Source of the DNA: Apoda limacodes
Taxonomy: Eukaryota > Arthropoda > Insecta > Lepidoptera > Limacodidae
Length of the DNA stretch: 64,000 nucleotides
Assembly: GCA_946406115.1 (NCBI GenBank)
Contig: OX291545.1
Location: forward strand, 22,687,153 to 22,751,152
Direction: 5' to 3'
The notes below the pieces were generated by a model. That model did no database searches. It had not been told where the DNA came from and saw nothing but the letters and a program-made list of their open reading frames with translations. Made by a program: the position numbers and the translations under genes. Positions 33,840-45,842 of the stretch are shown one piece after another; within the stretch, counting starts at the first letter, position 1; every line of letters starts with the position of its first letter.

Positions 33840-35060
33840 TTTTGCGATCTTTTTCTCTTCCTTCTTACTGAAATCTTCTTTTTATCCATTGCTTTACGTT
33901 CATTTTGTTGTTTCAGTATTTCTCCTTCATAGATTCACCACTTTTAATATATTCTATTTCAGCTTCTGTATCTTTGAATGATGCGATTTTAGGCGCATTT
34001 AGTTTTTTAGATTTGGTTTTACCCTTCTTTACCTTGGCAAGATTTTCTTCTTTATTTTTTTTCTTGATTTCTTTCTCGAAAGACATTTTTTGAATGGCGA
34101 TGGAACTGTGACACTTAGCGCATAACTTATTGTGTTTTTTCCAGGAGTTTTTGCAGCCAAAGAATGGAATCCAATAACCTTGGCTAACGTACCTATCTGG
34201 CATTGTAATTTCGATTAAAGAAGTCACTGTACTACATAGCGTTACCCTTTTTGTGTCTTCGTTAGGTATTTTTTCAGTCTCTGAGACGGTATTCCTGACA
34301 TTGATGGCACTGTGGCACTTAAATTATCGCTTGTTGTTTCATTATGGGATTTTGCATCAGATATGAGTTCATCTACTTTTGATGGCGTATTTGGCATTGG
34401 TTTTTTTACCTATTTAATGTAGCACAGGTGCCGAACTAGATCCTAGCGAAATTGAAATTTGCTTGTTGTACGCCTACGCTATAAAGATATTCAAATCTTC
34501 ATCTAATGCCATATTTTCGATAACATCTCCCTTCGTAGTAGACTGTTAAATAGGTCTAACTTTTCTTGACCAAAATTTTTGGTAATTTTTTTTTAATTAT
34601 AATTTTTGGTAATTTGCTAGATATGAAATAGTATTCCGCTTTGTGAGTTTCGACACATCAATTTATTGTGGACCATAAGGATGCAGACCACCTCCCCGAA
34701 ATAACATGTTTTCCCCTCGTAAAACGAGCACTCGTCCAGGTTTTGGCGCAAGAAAAAAGACACTCTCATCTGCATTGAAAACTCGGCTTGGCTCTTTCAG
34801 CGCTTTAAGCATTCCTTTTTCCGCCAAATATTCTTCCACTTCATTGCACTGAGGTTTTCGGCCGTTCTTTCTGCTAATATCGGAGGTCTTTAAATGAAAG
34901 ACGAAAACCATTTTTGCCTGGCCTGTTTGCTGTGAAAGGATTATATTTACCTTGCACCGTAACTATTCGCTGGACGTTAACTAAAAGTTGTTCTCTAAAG
35001 ATACTGATTGTCCTTCTTTTTGCACTGCCACAATGGCGTGAGCCATTTGTTCAGGCTTCT
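33840..35060 (-). pseudogene. Pogo/Tigger-like DDE transposase remnant
   Basis: Descending minus strand: an HTH remnant 'MAHAIVAVQKEGQSVS' (35035-34988); the Tc5-type DNA-binding motif 'NPFTANRPGK' plus 'FSSFI'-like residues in shifted frames (about 34935-34905); and then the open block 34911-34663. That block ends 'EVEEYLAEKGMLKAL', 'EPSRVFNADESVFFLAPKPG', the first part of the DDE_1 catalytic domain with the first Asp in NADES. After a gap where the rest of the domain should be, 34227-33913 encodes a lysine/glutamate-rich C-terminal tail ('SFEKEIKKKNKEENLAKV') typical of jerky/tigger-like proteins. Stops and missing DDE residues make it non-functional. No inverted repeats identified. Confidence 0.72.
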
Positions 35061-38000
35061 AATCTTTCTGACCAAACAAGAAATCTAATTAGATATAGTT
35101 ATTGCAATCTACGATCACGCGTGGTGTGGTCCTACGTCGTGTGAAGATGTATCTGTATACACCTAACTACATATAAAGTTAACACGCGCTTATGAATTAC
35201 AAAAAAGATACAATTGTAACAAGGTGTCCATTAATGGTAAACGTGCTTTGTTTATTTTTTTTTCAAAGACATATGGACATATGCTAATACTTTGATCCTG
35301 TAATGGATACCCCTCCACAAAATACTTTTATATTATCGAATGACATAACCTCTTTTTCGAATATATGCCTAAAACGATAAAGCCTAAAATAAACTATAAG
35401 ATAAACATAAAATCAAAGCGTGTCCTCATAGATATCTAAAAACGAAAATTGTAAACAAAAACAATGACCAAGCTCCGTAACGATTCTCCGTAACGAACTA
35501 AAACTCCGGAGCACAATTTCTTCAACTCGTCATTTTAAGACAAAATAGCTAAATATGACAGAAGGATATTGGTTGTCTATACCTAAAATGTTGCCATTTC
35601 TAGAAAACCATTTCTATCCTTATTATAAGGTTTACAAGTTTTTTTTAAGCCCATCATTGGTGCCTTGTCCATTACCGGCGCCACCACGTTACCTAGGTAG
35701 GATCATGGGTGTAGGCAAGTGGAGAAGTTTTGGGTTTCAAACCTCCTCATCTTTAAAATCACAAACAATATAGAAACCATTACCATATCCAGACAGACGG
35801 ACGGATGAATGGTCTGAGAAACGGACAGACAGACGGATAGAAGCAAAGATGAACGTAAACACTGTACCCAACAACAAAATCGCAAAGATCACAAAGCTAA
35901 ATCAAGCTAGAGTTTGGAAAAACTTTTTCATAATGTTAACAAAAACCTTAAGCCCCCTGAGGAAAACAAACTTTGAATGAATAGTATTTCACTAGATTTT
36001 ATTGTGTAAAACGGGTAATTTTCCTCGGTACAAACTCTCGGCTGAGTTGATACGAGAGTCCCAGCGCGCGATAAATTTGAATTCATGTTACGAACAAACT
36101 AACATAAACCAATTACTAAGCATGAGCCAATGACGAGAGTCGGCGCACAGCGCGGCAGCGGCGCGGCGGCTGTTGGAGCGCGGAGCGGGGTACAGCGCGC
36201 CGGCTGACAATCGATAATTCAGAATATGCCCGCTAGAGGGCAACACCGTCACCCCGTGCGCGCCCACTCCACGCCTCCACGTTGCGCATCCAAAAGTCCG
36301 GGTGCTAAACTTTGTAATGACGTTTACTTTTTTATTTCGTAATATTATGAAATGTACTATTAATATTAAATTTACTTATGTTTTTATGAGAAATATTAGA
36401 AATTGATTTTTTGGCGTGGTGTAACATTTATATATTAAACTGAAAAATAAACCTAATTTCAAATTCTGAAATACACATTTATAATAGATAAAATTTTGAA
36501 CAAATAATTCACGAATATGAACAGTCTTAATCCGAGTATGGTAATACAGTATGGGGTGACTATGTAATTTGCCAAGCTGCAGATTTTAGATTTCCATATT
36601 AGTTAAGTTGAGGTGTTGAGCTTGAGCGTCATTTATCGTATGAATATTTTTTCCGTACTGTCCGACTTAATGCCTAACATTAAGAATATGTACCCTACGA
36701 ACGTATGTTAACAAATAAATGCATAATTATATAATTAAGACGCAGGTATCGTGCTCGACTATTCCTATACAGTGCAGTAGTGAATGGGTTAGATTGCCTT
36801 GATGGGGTTAATAATACCGATTGGTTAGACATAGACTTTCTTATTTATGTATAAAACCGGATTTGGAAAAAACGTTACAGCTACTCGATGCATTAATGTG
36901 ATAATAAGGTAATAAGTAATAAAAATTATGTGTTTTGTAATGAATCTTCAAGACGTATGGGATATATAGTTTTGTAACTGCAAGCTGTGGGTAAAAAACA
37001 ATATTTAACAACTCTTTTCTTATGTACTACACATAACTTACTGTGATACAAATCAAAGTCAAAATAATTTTCAGCGTAATAGAAATCAAAAAAAATATTA
37101 TATAATCGGGGAGTAATATAATAAATAATTAAATATTCGAATTTAAGATAGGATGCTCTTTCCTCCGTACAAAGTTATAGCAAACGGTTTACGCGGTCAG
37201 CTGCTGCTTAGCTTGCTGTTTCGTGTCGCGCTTTTTGTCCGCTTTCAATGTTTTACGTTTTTATTTTGTTATTTCTGTGATGCAAACTGATATTTTGACT
37301 TAATATTGTTATTGTTGTTTATGTGTGAAAGATATTGTGCTGTGTAACCTTCCTGCCATCGCATGAAACGAGGTAAACGCCTATATTTTTGTTTGTTACG
37401 AACATAACCTATCAACTTCTACGTTGATAATATCAGTCGAATTATCTCTTCATCTGGCTAGTTGTGTTGAAGTCTTAGTTAGAAATCGTACAAAGAAAAG
37501 AGCAAAAATGTATGTTTTTAAATCTAGTGATTAAATCAAAAATGTCTACTCATAGATTGTAACTCATAATTTATCTATATTATTGTAAGTTTAGAGTTGT
37601 TTCAGGCTTCTATTTGATAGTAATAATTATCAATTTAATTGTGATATAGTTTAAGTCATAATAATGCATTGTGAGAGCTTGTAAACCTGAAAATACTGAA
37701 ACGGATCATTTGTTGACAGAATGAATCACCATGACAATGAAAATGCCTGTCATACAAATTATCGCAACTGATCTTCACATTATGGTCATAGAGGGCGTTA
37801 GTAGGCGCTAAACTAATATTATCTACTTTATATTTTTCTCTTGAAACCTTTATTTAAGTTTTGTAACCACAGTCAGGAGTCTCAGGTTTGATCCCCATTC
37901 AAGGCACAAAGAAAACTAGCAAGTGCGTTTTGTACACGCAATTAAGGTCCCTTATTATAATAATTATTTTTCACATATATTATATATATATATTTTTAGC

Positions 38001-40169
38001 CCCCTTTTCGTTACTCTGGCCAAACAAATCCCTAAAAAGAAATATTATTTAATCCCTATTATAAAGTTCTAGTAGGTATTGGATTTTTTATGTATGTAGT
38101 GCTACACTTAAAAAAAAACCTATACCAGTTTTATTACAAAAACATAGTTTTACATAATACAGTTGCCTGTAAATTTCTATAGATGATGGAAAGATAATAT
38201 AATTATTAGGGTATGATATACAGAACTCCCTTTTCCCCATTTGCCTACAGAACCTTAAAAAAAGTTATATTCTGTTTATTGAGAAAATTGTCTGAGTCAT
38301 ATTTATGCCTAATATCAGTAGGCTCTTACCTGCATGCTGCATCTTTTAACATTAGGTACATACCATTTATTGAAAACTGGAGTCCCGATTGAATCACTGA
38401 ATGTCTGACATGAGCTTATAATGCTATAGTCATTATTTTTTTATTTATTTTTTATTCTATAATAAACTTAAGGATGGAAATGTAAGGAACATAAAGTAAA
38501 ACAGAGACAGGGGTATGTATCTGCTGGAGATTTCGTCCCGTAGACCCTGAGAAAGTACAGTATTCAAAATTAGTGGAGAAGGCTATTACAACAAATTAAA
38601 AAAAAGATATAATACACACTAATAACAAAATACATATATTATATAGATATAGAAATACTTACCATTAACAAATTATGGGTATACTTACAATAAATTTAAA
38701 ATATATAATATAAAATATATAGTAACACAAGATTCAATTTAATGATTTGGTTGATATAATATTAAACTACTTGTTAAATAATGCTTCTTCAAACACATTT
38801 TAAATGTGTTAATGGAAGAACTATTTTGAAGAGTGTGCGGAATAGAATTTCATGAGATTGCTGAACAGAAAATAATTTATTATAAAAGTCAGGTATTGCG
38901 TGGTATTTGTAGTAATTGTTAAGTTACTGGTCTTCTTGCAGGTTCTTTTTGCAGCGTCATGAAATTAAGTAGTTCACGGAGAAAAATAAATAATAATGGA
39001 GTAAAATATCATGCTTAACTTAACGAAGTTTTAAGTTTATTGGCAATTTATCGTATTTTTGGTTTGTGGTTTTCATCAAAACAATAACACAAAAACTTTC
39101 TTTTCCTACCACTAATGCAGATGATCTCTTGGCACATAATAATATAATCTTTGATGATCTGTGTATTTAAAACATAATCTAAGATAACTCTAATCTCTTC
39201 CAAATTATACAACGAAGCAGATTATTTAGTATTAACTAAATCACTATTACCTAAATCTTGCTAGAGATTGGGCCATAATTAGTCAGCAGCTTCACTTTAG
39301 TTAAAATGGACTGGGTTAATCTTCCAAAAAGTCAATCTTTCACAGTTAGCCAAAGTCAGCACAAAGTATGTAGGTGATCTCCTGATCTACAATAATATTG
39401 GCAGTCTAGTTTATATCAAAAATGTTATGCCCTAATCTCCCAAAATTTGTGTTAATAATTTATTTATACCAGATTACAGTGACAAGGTTAAGGCAAAGTT
39501 AAACCATGGTAGGTATTTTGGACTGCAGTGTTTGTGTTAACCTAATGGTTCCCTTATCAGTTTTTACCCAAATTCATACATTTTTTTACTACTTCACTTG
39601 GTGCTGGTAAATCATTGCTACCCCTGCCACCTCAGAGAGTATTATGAATATGATCCTTCTTCGCATTCCCCTCATGTTTACTGTTAAAACACCACACTAT
39701 AAAACACAATTAAATGACATGTTTTTTGTGCCACTCTCTACCGCTACTATCTACTGACACTTGCATCAAAGAATAAGTAAAAGCACATTTCCTGTTACCA
39801 TAATCCTTTAATATCCCAATTTCCTATCACTAAGAAGTTCTTATTAAGTTAACTGTAAATTTCTTTGTCAAGTTCTTTTGTTGTGGTGTTGTTAAAATTT
39901 ATTGTATCTGTGTAGGTGTTATTGTTTATTGTTAGAAAGGGTATTACAAAATCTCCGAAAATATGAAGGATAGACATCCCTGGGTATGACCCACTCAGTT
40001 ACTTTGCAGGCTACCTCAGTTATTTGTATATTTCAACATTAAATCAGAAAGATGATGTATGGTAAATAGTTTTATTGTGAATATTTTCAAAAAAAAAACT
40101 TGTGACTGGTTCTTTTCAGTAGATACAACTTACAAACTACTGGTGCCAAAAAGTCATAATTAATTAGGA
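35061..40169. other. Long unassigned region with a CpG-rich patch
   Basis: About 36120-36310 is strikingly GC/CpG-rich ('gcgcggcagcggcgcggcgg'). About 37180-37370 contains 'gcagctgctgcttagcttgc' and a donor-like 'cgaggtaaac' at about 37367-37376; a promoter or first exon is conceivable but unproved. (TA)n lies at about 37978-37994. A possible SINE B-box-like 'tcaggtttgatcccc' is at about 37880. No coding sequence recognised. Confidence 0.35.
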
Positions 40170-40240
40170 AATTTGACAATTCAAAAGTGTTTTTTAAAAA
40201 ACCTACTTGAATAAGCTATTTGGTTTGATTTATTATGATA
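40170..40240 (+). mobile_element. LINE 3' end fragment
   Basis: 'tttgacaattcaaaagtgtt' followed by 'cctacttgaataagctattt' and 'ggtttgattt' matches the 3' terminus of the jockey-type LINE at 18500-18569. The body of the element is not recognisable upstream. Confidence 0.5.
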
Positions 40241-40812
40241 GAATTATTATTTGTTTCTTAAACATTAATTTAGTTTATATATCATGTGTATGTAAGTATT
40301 TGTGTTTATTACTTTGTATTGATTTTTTGCAGCATAATTACGTATTGTATTTTTCTTAAGATATAATACTTATCACAATTTGTATACATATTTTTATATT
40401 TTTCATGTTCGCATGAATAAACTTAAAATATCTTTATCTCTCTATGTAACTTTTTTTTAGATAATTTAATTTTTGCACTTCCTAGTATTTCCTATGTAAG
40501 CTATTAATTTTTTATATATCTTCGTTGTCTGGTAGAATTTGCCTGTTGTACAATTATATATCAATATTAATTATTATAAGTTTGATTTTTTGTGCAATAA
40601 AGTACCTACATATTTTATCCTACCAAGTAATTTCATAATTCGTTAACTAAAATGCAAAGAGAAGATGCCACTTTAATGATGCTATAAAAATGAGGGCAGG
40701 AATGTTGTATGAAAATCCATTTCATCTCCATCTCGAGTTTACTTTGCGCTGACAAATGTTAATTAAAATGATGGATGGTCGTGGTCGACGTCGTCGTCGT
40801 ATGAAACGAGTA
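40241..40812. other. Unassigned AT-rich DNA
   Basis: Nothing recognised except a short (GTC)-rich patch 'gtcgacgtcgtcgtcgtatg' just left of the MITE. Confidence 0.4.
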
Positions 40813-41430
40813 AGGCTACATTCACATAGCGACTATTCGATTCGATGTTTTCTCGCATACTGTTTTAACGTATACGAGACGGCCGTTCACACGGTGCGAG
40901 GTCAATTCGGTTTTTTCACGTATGCGGTTTTCCCGTATACGTGGCCGCCTTTCATACAGCAAAATTTTATATGCTTTGACAGCCGCCACACTGCCATTCG
41001 TTGAGAGCTCGCCATATTTTTTATAGTAGTCTAAAGATTTATCCCCTATTATGGGTCGATCCTCGATAAGCGTGATAAATAACTTGATCGTAATCGGCAA
41101 TCCACTTCGCCAAAGACGTCACAAATACATCTGCTGCCTGCCCCCGCGCCAGTCTCATATACGAGAAACCAGTTTGGCCGTGTGAACGAATAAACGTAAA
41201 CATAAGCGCCACTGAGCATCGCATTCGATAAAATCGTTTCGAGAATCTCGCATTCCCTGTGGCAAAACCTTACGGTATACGGTAAAAAATATATCTCGAA
41301 TACGAGATTTTCCCGCACAGGCGCCGTGTGATCGATTTTCATTTTGTCATACAAATTTTGATGTCACTACGATATTCGATAAAATCTCGTATACGGTATA
41401 CGTGAAAACTGCGCCGTGTGAACGTAGCCT
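40813..41430. mobile_element. 618-bp inverted-repeat element with MADF-like remnant
   Basis: The left end 'aggctacattcacatagcga' and the right end (reverse complement 'aggctacgttcacacggcgc') form terminal inverted repeats. TA flanks both sides (40811-40812, 41431-41432). Internal blocks 'gttcacacggtgcg', 'cgtatacg' and 'cgtgaaaac' repeat in subterminal positions. The minus strand near 41095-41010 encodes 'KLFITLIEDRPIIGDKSL' followed by 'DYYKKYG', resembling the N-terminal half of a MADF DNA-binding domain, as found in accessory proteins of some DNA transposons. The remnant is short and out of frame with its surroundings, so the domain call is tentative. Confidence 0.6.
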
Positions 41431-41432
41431 TA

Positions 41433-42294
41433 GTGATTGGATAGCGCAATAAGTGTTAATCGACTGTAATTGGCAGCAAAACCAGTAAATTTGACTGAAA
41501 TAAAGAACGCTGCAAACATACAACCTCTTACCAAAAAACGTTAACCGTAAGTAAAGTTTTTTATTTATTAAATTTTCTCGTTGCCGTGTGTAGTTGAAAG
41601 AAAAGCAGAAATGAACCTTAACTTATTGCTGCACTCGTGCTTCAAACTAGCACTCCGCGCAGCAAGAAATCACCTAGCGCTTGGTGCTTCTTTTCTTCTA
41701 AGCTAAATTTGTCTTGTTTATCAGATTTTGTAGCTTATAAAATTGCATATAAAAACATAGTAGGTACAACGATTTCGACCCCCATTTTCAAATTACTTTT
41801 TTTTTCTTATCAGAGATGTATCTAAAGTAAAATCTCATTATTAAAATGTTTAAAATGCGTGTCCAATTGATATCTGTATAAAAAAGCAGTTAAATGCAGA
41901 GGAAGTACGCTTAACATTTGCAAATGTCGACTTAGGTTGAAAGTGTCTATCTCATGTCGGCCATATTCCGTTTTAATGCGGCAATATTGCGAACGCGGCT
42001 GGCCGCGGCCGGTCGCATGCATTTACATATATTACAGAGAATGCGGTACATGCATAGGCCTCGTCCGAATATGTGTGTGCCGAGAATTAACTGTAATGGA
42101 GCAATTCGGAGACGATATGCTCTGTCTTTTGTATATTATTTAGTTTCCTAATCAAGAGTTAATTTGTTGTTTATCTACTAGACCGACGATTTTTAAAGTA
42201 GCGTGGCTAGACCATTTGCTGCGCCGAGGGGGGACATTTTAATATTAGACAGTATATAGCAGGATGTGATAAAAAAAACTTTGAAAACCCCTGT
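41433..42294. other. Unassigned DNA
   Basis: No gene recognised. About 41990-42015 is GC-rich ('gcggctggccgcggccggtc'). Confidence 0.4.
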
Positions 42295-42500
42295 GACACG
42301 CGAACGCTTAGGTTGTGGAATGAGCTCTGCCAAGGGTTTCCCTAAGTACTATAGTATGGGGTTCGTCAAGAAAGAAGTAATTATATTTTTGAAGGGTCGG
42401 CAACGCACAAGTGATGCCCTGGGTGCTGCAAGCGTAAAGGCTGCGGTGACCGCTTACCATCAGGCAGACCGAAAGCTTTTTTGGCACCTTAGTGGTATAA
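42295..42500 (+). mobile_element. 3' end fragment of the copy A/B LINE family
   Basis: 'aggttgtggaatgagctctg', 'ggttcgtcaagaaagaagta', 'gaagggtcggcaacgcacaa' and 'gtgaccgcttaccatcaggc' followed by 'ggcaccttagtggtataaaa' give the end of the ORF and the true 3' terminus, both lost from copies A and B. Small deletions break the frame. Confidence 0.75.
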
Positions 42501-43290
42501 AAAAAGAGAAGAAGATGTGTAAGATGATAGAAGGAATAAAAAAAGAAAAAAAAGAAAGGTAAATCAATGCTTCGAGCGGCGCTACCATACACCGACGAGA
42601 TCAACGGAGGGATACGAGATCTGAGAGAGGTATAAGAAAGAATTCGTTGGCAAGAGAAAAAGAGTAAAGCAGGAATATAAATATTCAACCAGTAAGACAA
42701 AAATAAATATGAAAGTTGTGGAGTCCTAGATGTGTTTCTTAGAAGTGCAAGTGAAGTTCTTAGTCTTCTTAGTGTGGACTTTCATTCCTTCCTCGTATAC
42801 ACTACACAAAGTAGGTATAAAATTTATTTTCCTCATGCTAGTTAAAGCTTGCTGTGCTGGTATAAGTACCAAGCTTGCTCCAACTGCTGTTTTTCAAAAG
42901 TCCTTGAATACAAATTCCTACAAGTCTAGTCCGATCTTAGTAGTTTGACAGTGTGTCTGTCTCTATACATTTTTTATTCATAATTCACTGGCATTTTATG
43001 GATGAATATGCGTTTTGCGACTATGGTAAATAGTGTTTTATGATAATAACTCGTTTTGAGTAGCGAAATGTCTAAAGGCAAGGATATTAAGTTTAATACA
43101 GTTTGTATGAAAAAAAGTTTCGTTTACGACACGCACTTGGCAGGTTTTCCTATTATCTTCTACAGTTGTTTATAGTTATAACAAATTTTGTTAGAATTGA
43201 TTTAGAGACGTAGGATATAAACAAAAAATTAACAAACAACCTAATTGAGAACCTCCTTTTTGTGTCTGTTAAAAAGTAAAGATATGACTA
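42501..43290. other. Unassigned DNA
   Basis: Purine-rich 'aaagaaaaaaaagaaagg' follows the LINE end. 'cgacacgcacttggcaggtt' at about 43126-43145 is an edge of the 'cacttggccggttttt' repeat. No gene. Confidence 0.4.
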
Positions 43291-43418
43291 AGGCTGGGTT
43301 GCACCAACTAACTTTGACGTTAACCAGCCGTCAAAAATTGAAGATTGTATGAAAATTTGCATAGGCACCTTTTTTTAAACTAACCCGGCCCGTCAAAGTT
43401 AGTTGGTGCCTCCCAGCA
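43291..43418. mobile_element. 128-bp hairpin MITE
   Basis: 'gctgggttgcaccaactaac' followed by 'tttgacg' on the left is mirrored on the right (reverse complement 'gctgggaggcaccaactaac' then 'tttgacg'). TA dinucleotides flank it at 43289-43290 and 43419-43420. This is the familiar 'ggttgcaccaa' MITE type of insects, probably mobilised by a Tc1/mariner-type transposase. Confidence 0.75.
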
Positions 43419-43694
43419 TAAGTGAATCGTAACGAGATCAATTCGACGGGTATGTTTTTGTATGTTTGTTACGCGATTACTCCGCCAATTATGGGTCGAT
43501 TTTGAAAATTCTTTTTTCGTTTGGTAGTTCATACTTCAGAGGTGGTCCCATTTAAATTTGGTCTAGATCTGATTAGTAGTTTTTGATCTTTACATTTGGG
43601 TTGAAAGTCATTCATGTAAGAGAGGTATAATGATTTAACAACACTTTTTTCCGTGGATCATATTTAAGTAATTCGTCACTAAACAGTAAAAAAT
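43419..43694 (+). repeat. SINE-like repeat fragment
   Basis: 'tgtttgttacgcgattactc', 'cgccaattatgggtcgattt' and 'tcagaggtggtcccatttaa' resemble the body of the abundant lepidopteran repeat that ends in 'aagtcggtt'. Placement in that family is inferred. Confidence 0.4.
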
Positions 43695-43945
43695 AAAAAC
43701 TTTTTAACAAAAAAAAAAACAATCGGCTTCAAAAAGATACACTAAAAAGATAAAAATAATTACTTATTTCCAAAAATCTGATATGAAATACAGTTTGAAT
43801 TTAGTTTCTATGTACCTAACAGTTTATAACACACTTCACTTGCATGAAACCAACTTTGAACAGTAATTCAGATCAGATTTTTGGAAATAAGTAATTGTTT
43901 TTATCTTTTTGAAGCCAGTTGTTTTTTTTTTGTTTAAAAGTTTTT
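43695..43945. repeat. Foldback element (inverted repeat, about 75-bp arms)
   Basis: The left arm 43695-43782 ('aacaatcggcttcaaaaaga', 'aattacttatttccaaaaat') and the right arm 43872-43945 (reverse complement 'aacaactggcttcaaaaaga', 'aattacttatttccaaaaat') pair around a spacer of about 90 bp. The left arm has an extra duplicated 'taaaaagata'-type block. The RNA would form a long hairpin. Confidence 0.7.
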
Positions 43946-44609
43946 CATACTAGAAAAAATACCGCACTCTGTTATTACTTATGCAATGCCTGGTGGTGTT
44001 AATTTTTAACAAAAAGTAAATCTACTTGAAGACGCTGTTGACGGTTACGAAGTAATCAATTTGTCTATGTTTAGAGGTAAGAAAGTAATCTTTTCATAAA
44101 TTTTGACCAAATTATCAAGGAAATTGAAGATTTTAACCACTTTAAATCCCGAATTCCCGATTATTTTTTAATTCTCGTGACGACAACATCACGGGATATT
44201 CATCTTCACCCTTTCTAAAGGAACAAACAGGGGCGTCGGAATTTTGTTATTAGCGTTACTGAGGGGCTGGGCGCCTGTTTCGCTCACCTGACTGATTGAT
44301 AGCGCTTCTTTCCACCCAGGGTCGACCCTGTAATCGAGTCATTAATAAACTTTACTGCCAGTAAGTTCATCCTGTGGGCTCGTTATTTGGTTAATGGGCT
44401 GGCAAACGGCTCTGGCACGAGACATCTGTGCAGACTCTCGCTCATCAGTAGCGCAAAGTTTTTGCGACGGAGACGCTTTTATTTTTGGTTCTGACTTTTT
44501 GACATTTTTTTAAATCTTTAAACCTAGTTTAATGGCAAAATTAACTACCACACCAATTACATATATATCTTTTGAAGGTGTGTTGACACCTGCCATTTTC
44601 GATTCTACA
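43946..44609. other. Unassigned DNA
   Basis: About 44225-44420 is GC-richer ('ggctgggcgcctgtttcgct', 'ggctggcaaacggctctggc'). It could be the 5' remnant of the RTE element that follows; no reading frame supports this. Confidence 0.35.
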
Positions 44610-44960
44610 ATGTTTGCCGCGATTTGCCATCCCATACAACGAGCTATGGTAAGAGCTATGTTTAGTGTTTCTTTTCGCGATAAAATCCGAAACGTGAAAA
44701 TTTGTGGAAGCACTAAAGTTATCTACAAAGCTCAAAAAGTTTGGACGGGCCACATTGCTCGTCGAACCAATAACCGATGGGGAAGAAAGTTACTCGAGTG
44801 GTGACCTCGGATCGAAAGACGCAGCGTGGGACGGCCTCCTACCAGGTGGACAGATGACCTGGTTAGAGCCGCAGGAAGCCGATGGGCGCGGGCAGCTCAA
44901 AACCGGGCCTTGTTGTGGACACTTGTGCGGGAGGCCTACGTCTTCAAGCGAAACGATTGA
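44610..44960 (+). pseudogene. RTE-clade LINE C-terminus
   Basis: One frame reads 'PIQRAMVRAMFSVSFRDKIR', 'WTGHIARRTNNRWGRKLLEW', an in-frame TGA at 44802-44804 where the family has Arg, then 'PRIERRSVGRPPTRWTDDLV', 'RAAGSRWARAAQNRALL' and 'EAYVFKRND' with a stop at 44958-44960. This is the C-terminal tail of an RTE-type polymerase (the GHIARR/GRPPxRWxDD block). About six residues are deleted before WTGHIARR. The RT palm is absent (5'-truncated). Apart from the single premature stop the frame is intact. Confidence 0.85.
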
Positions 44961-45059
44961 TCGAACGACCATTGTGACAAACAAACTATTTGCCAAGGTA
45001 AGTCCAGTGTTTCAGGCTGTACGACGATAGTGTCAGTAAGCCAGTTAATTGCCTTTCAA

Positions 45060-45430
45060 ACTTTTGTCCACTATTGTTCCCCTTAAAGGATGACTGAAAT
45101 ACGTCATTCCTAATTTCCAACCAAAAGCTTTTATACCAATTTTCATGTTTTTAATTCCACAAAAGTTATGAGATTGCCAAACAAACCTCTCCACTCCCTT
45201 TCATACCCCCTTTGGGGTTGATTGTAAATAATGCCGAAACTCATTATTAATTTTTGTAAGCTCTAATATAAACTTTTCTGCCCCTTTTACCCCTTAAGGG
45301 TATTTTTTCAAACCCCAAACAAAACCAGTGTATGTGTTAATAGTTATGAAATCATAAAGCAATATCTCTTCAGTAGTTAGTTAGATCCTTGTTCGGTAGA
45401 TACAGTTACTTATTGCTAATATGATGTGCC
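45060..45430 (+). repeat. SINE-like repeat with 'ccccttaagggta' motifs
   Basis: 'aaaagttatgagattgccaa', 'ccccctttggggttgattgt' and 'ttttaccccttaagggtatt' alternate as in the 'cacccccttaggggt' lepidopteran repeat (compare 58790-59110). No coding sequence. Confidence 0.45.
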
Positions 45431-45842
45431 TACACTACGAGCAGAGTTAAATGTCACTCGCCGCTTGACAAAGCGACTCTTGGCACGTAGAACCCGCGCT
45501 CGCTGCTAAGTATACAAAGAGGGCGAAGGTTAAAGCAAAAACGACTAAACTTCTGTTTGTTTAGCATTTTTTATTTTTCAGAGAGAAAGTAAAACTCAAA
45601 TAATCATTTATCAAAACTCTGTTTTAGTTTAAAAAAGTTAAGCTATAAAACTCTTTGTGTAATTACAAGAATCATTCTTCTGGTCGTTGGCTTTGTGCGT
45701 CAAATATTAAACGTTCAAATATAAACTAGAATTGTTATTTACCGTGGCAGTTGTGAATTTCGGGGTTGTTTACTTAAGAACAACGACTACTTATGTTCTA
45801 CGTTTTACTTATTACCATTTCATACAACTACTGTGTTTGCTC
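45431..45842. other. Unassigned DNA
   Basis: Nothing recognised. 'ctgtgtttgctcttgcag' at about 45831-45848 resembles a splice acceptor just before the better part of the following ORF. Confidence 0.35.

Noticed and set aside
42308..42700. 130-codon minus-strand frame
   Set aside because: Antisense of the LINE 3' fragment plus purine-rich tail; Phe-rich translation of poly-T.
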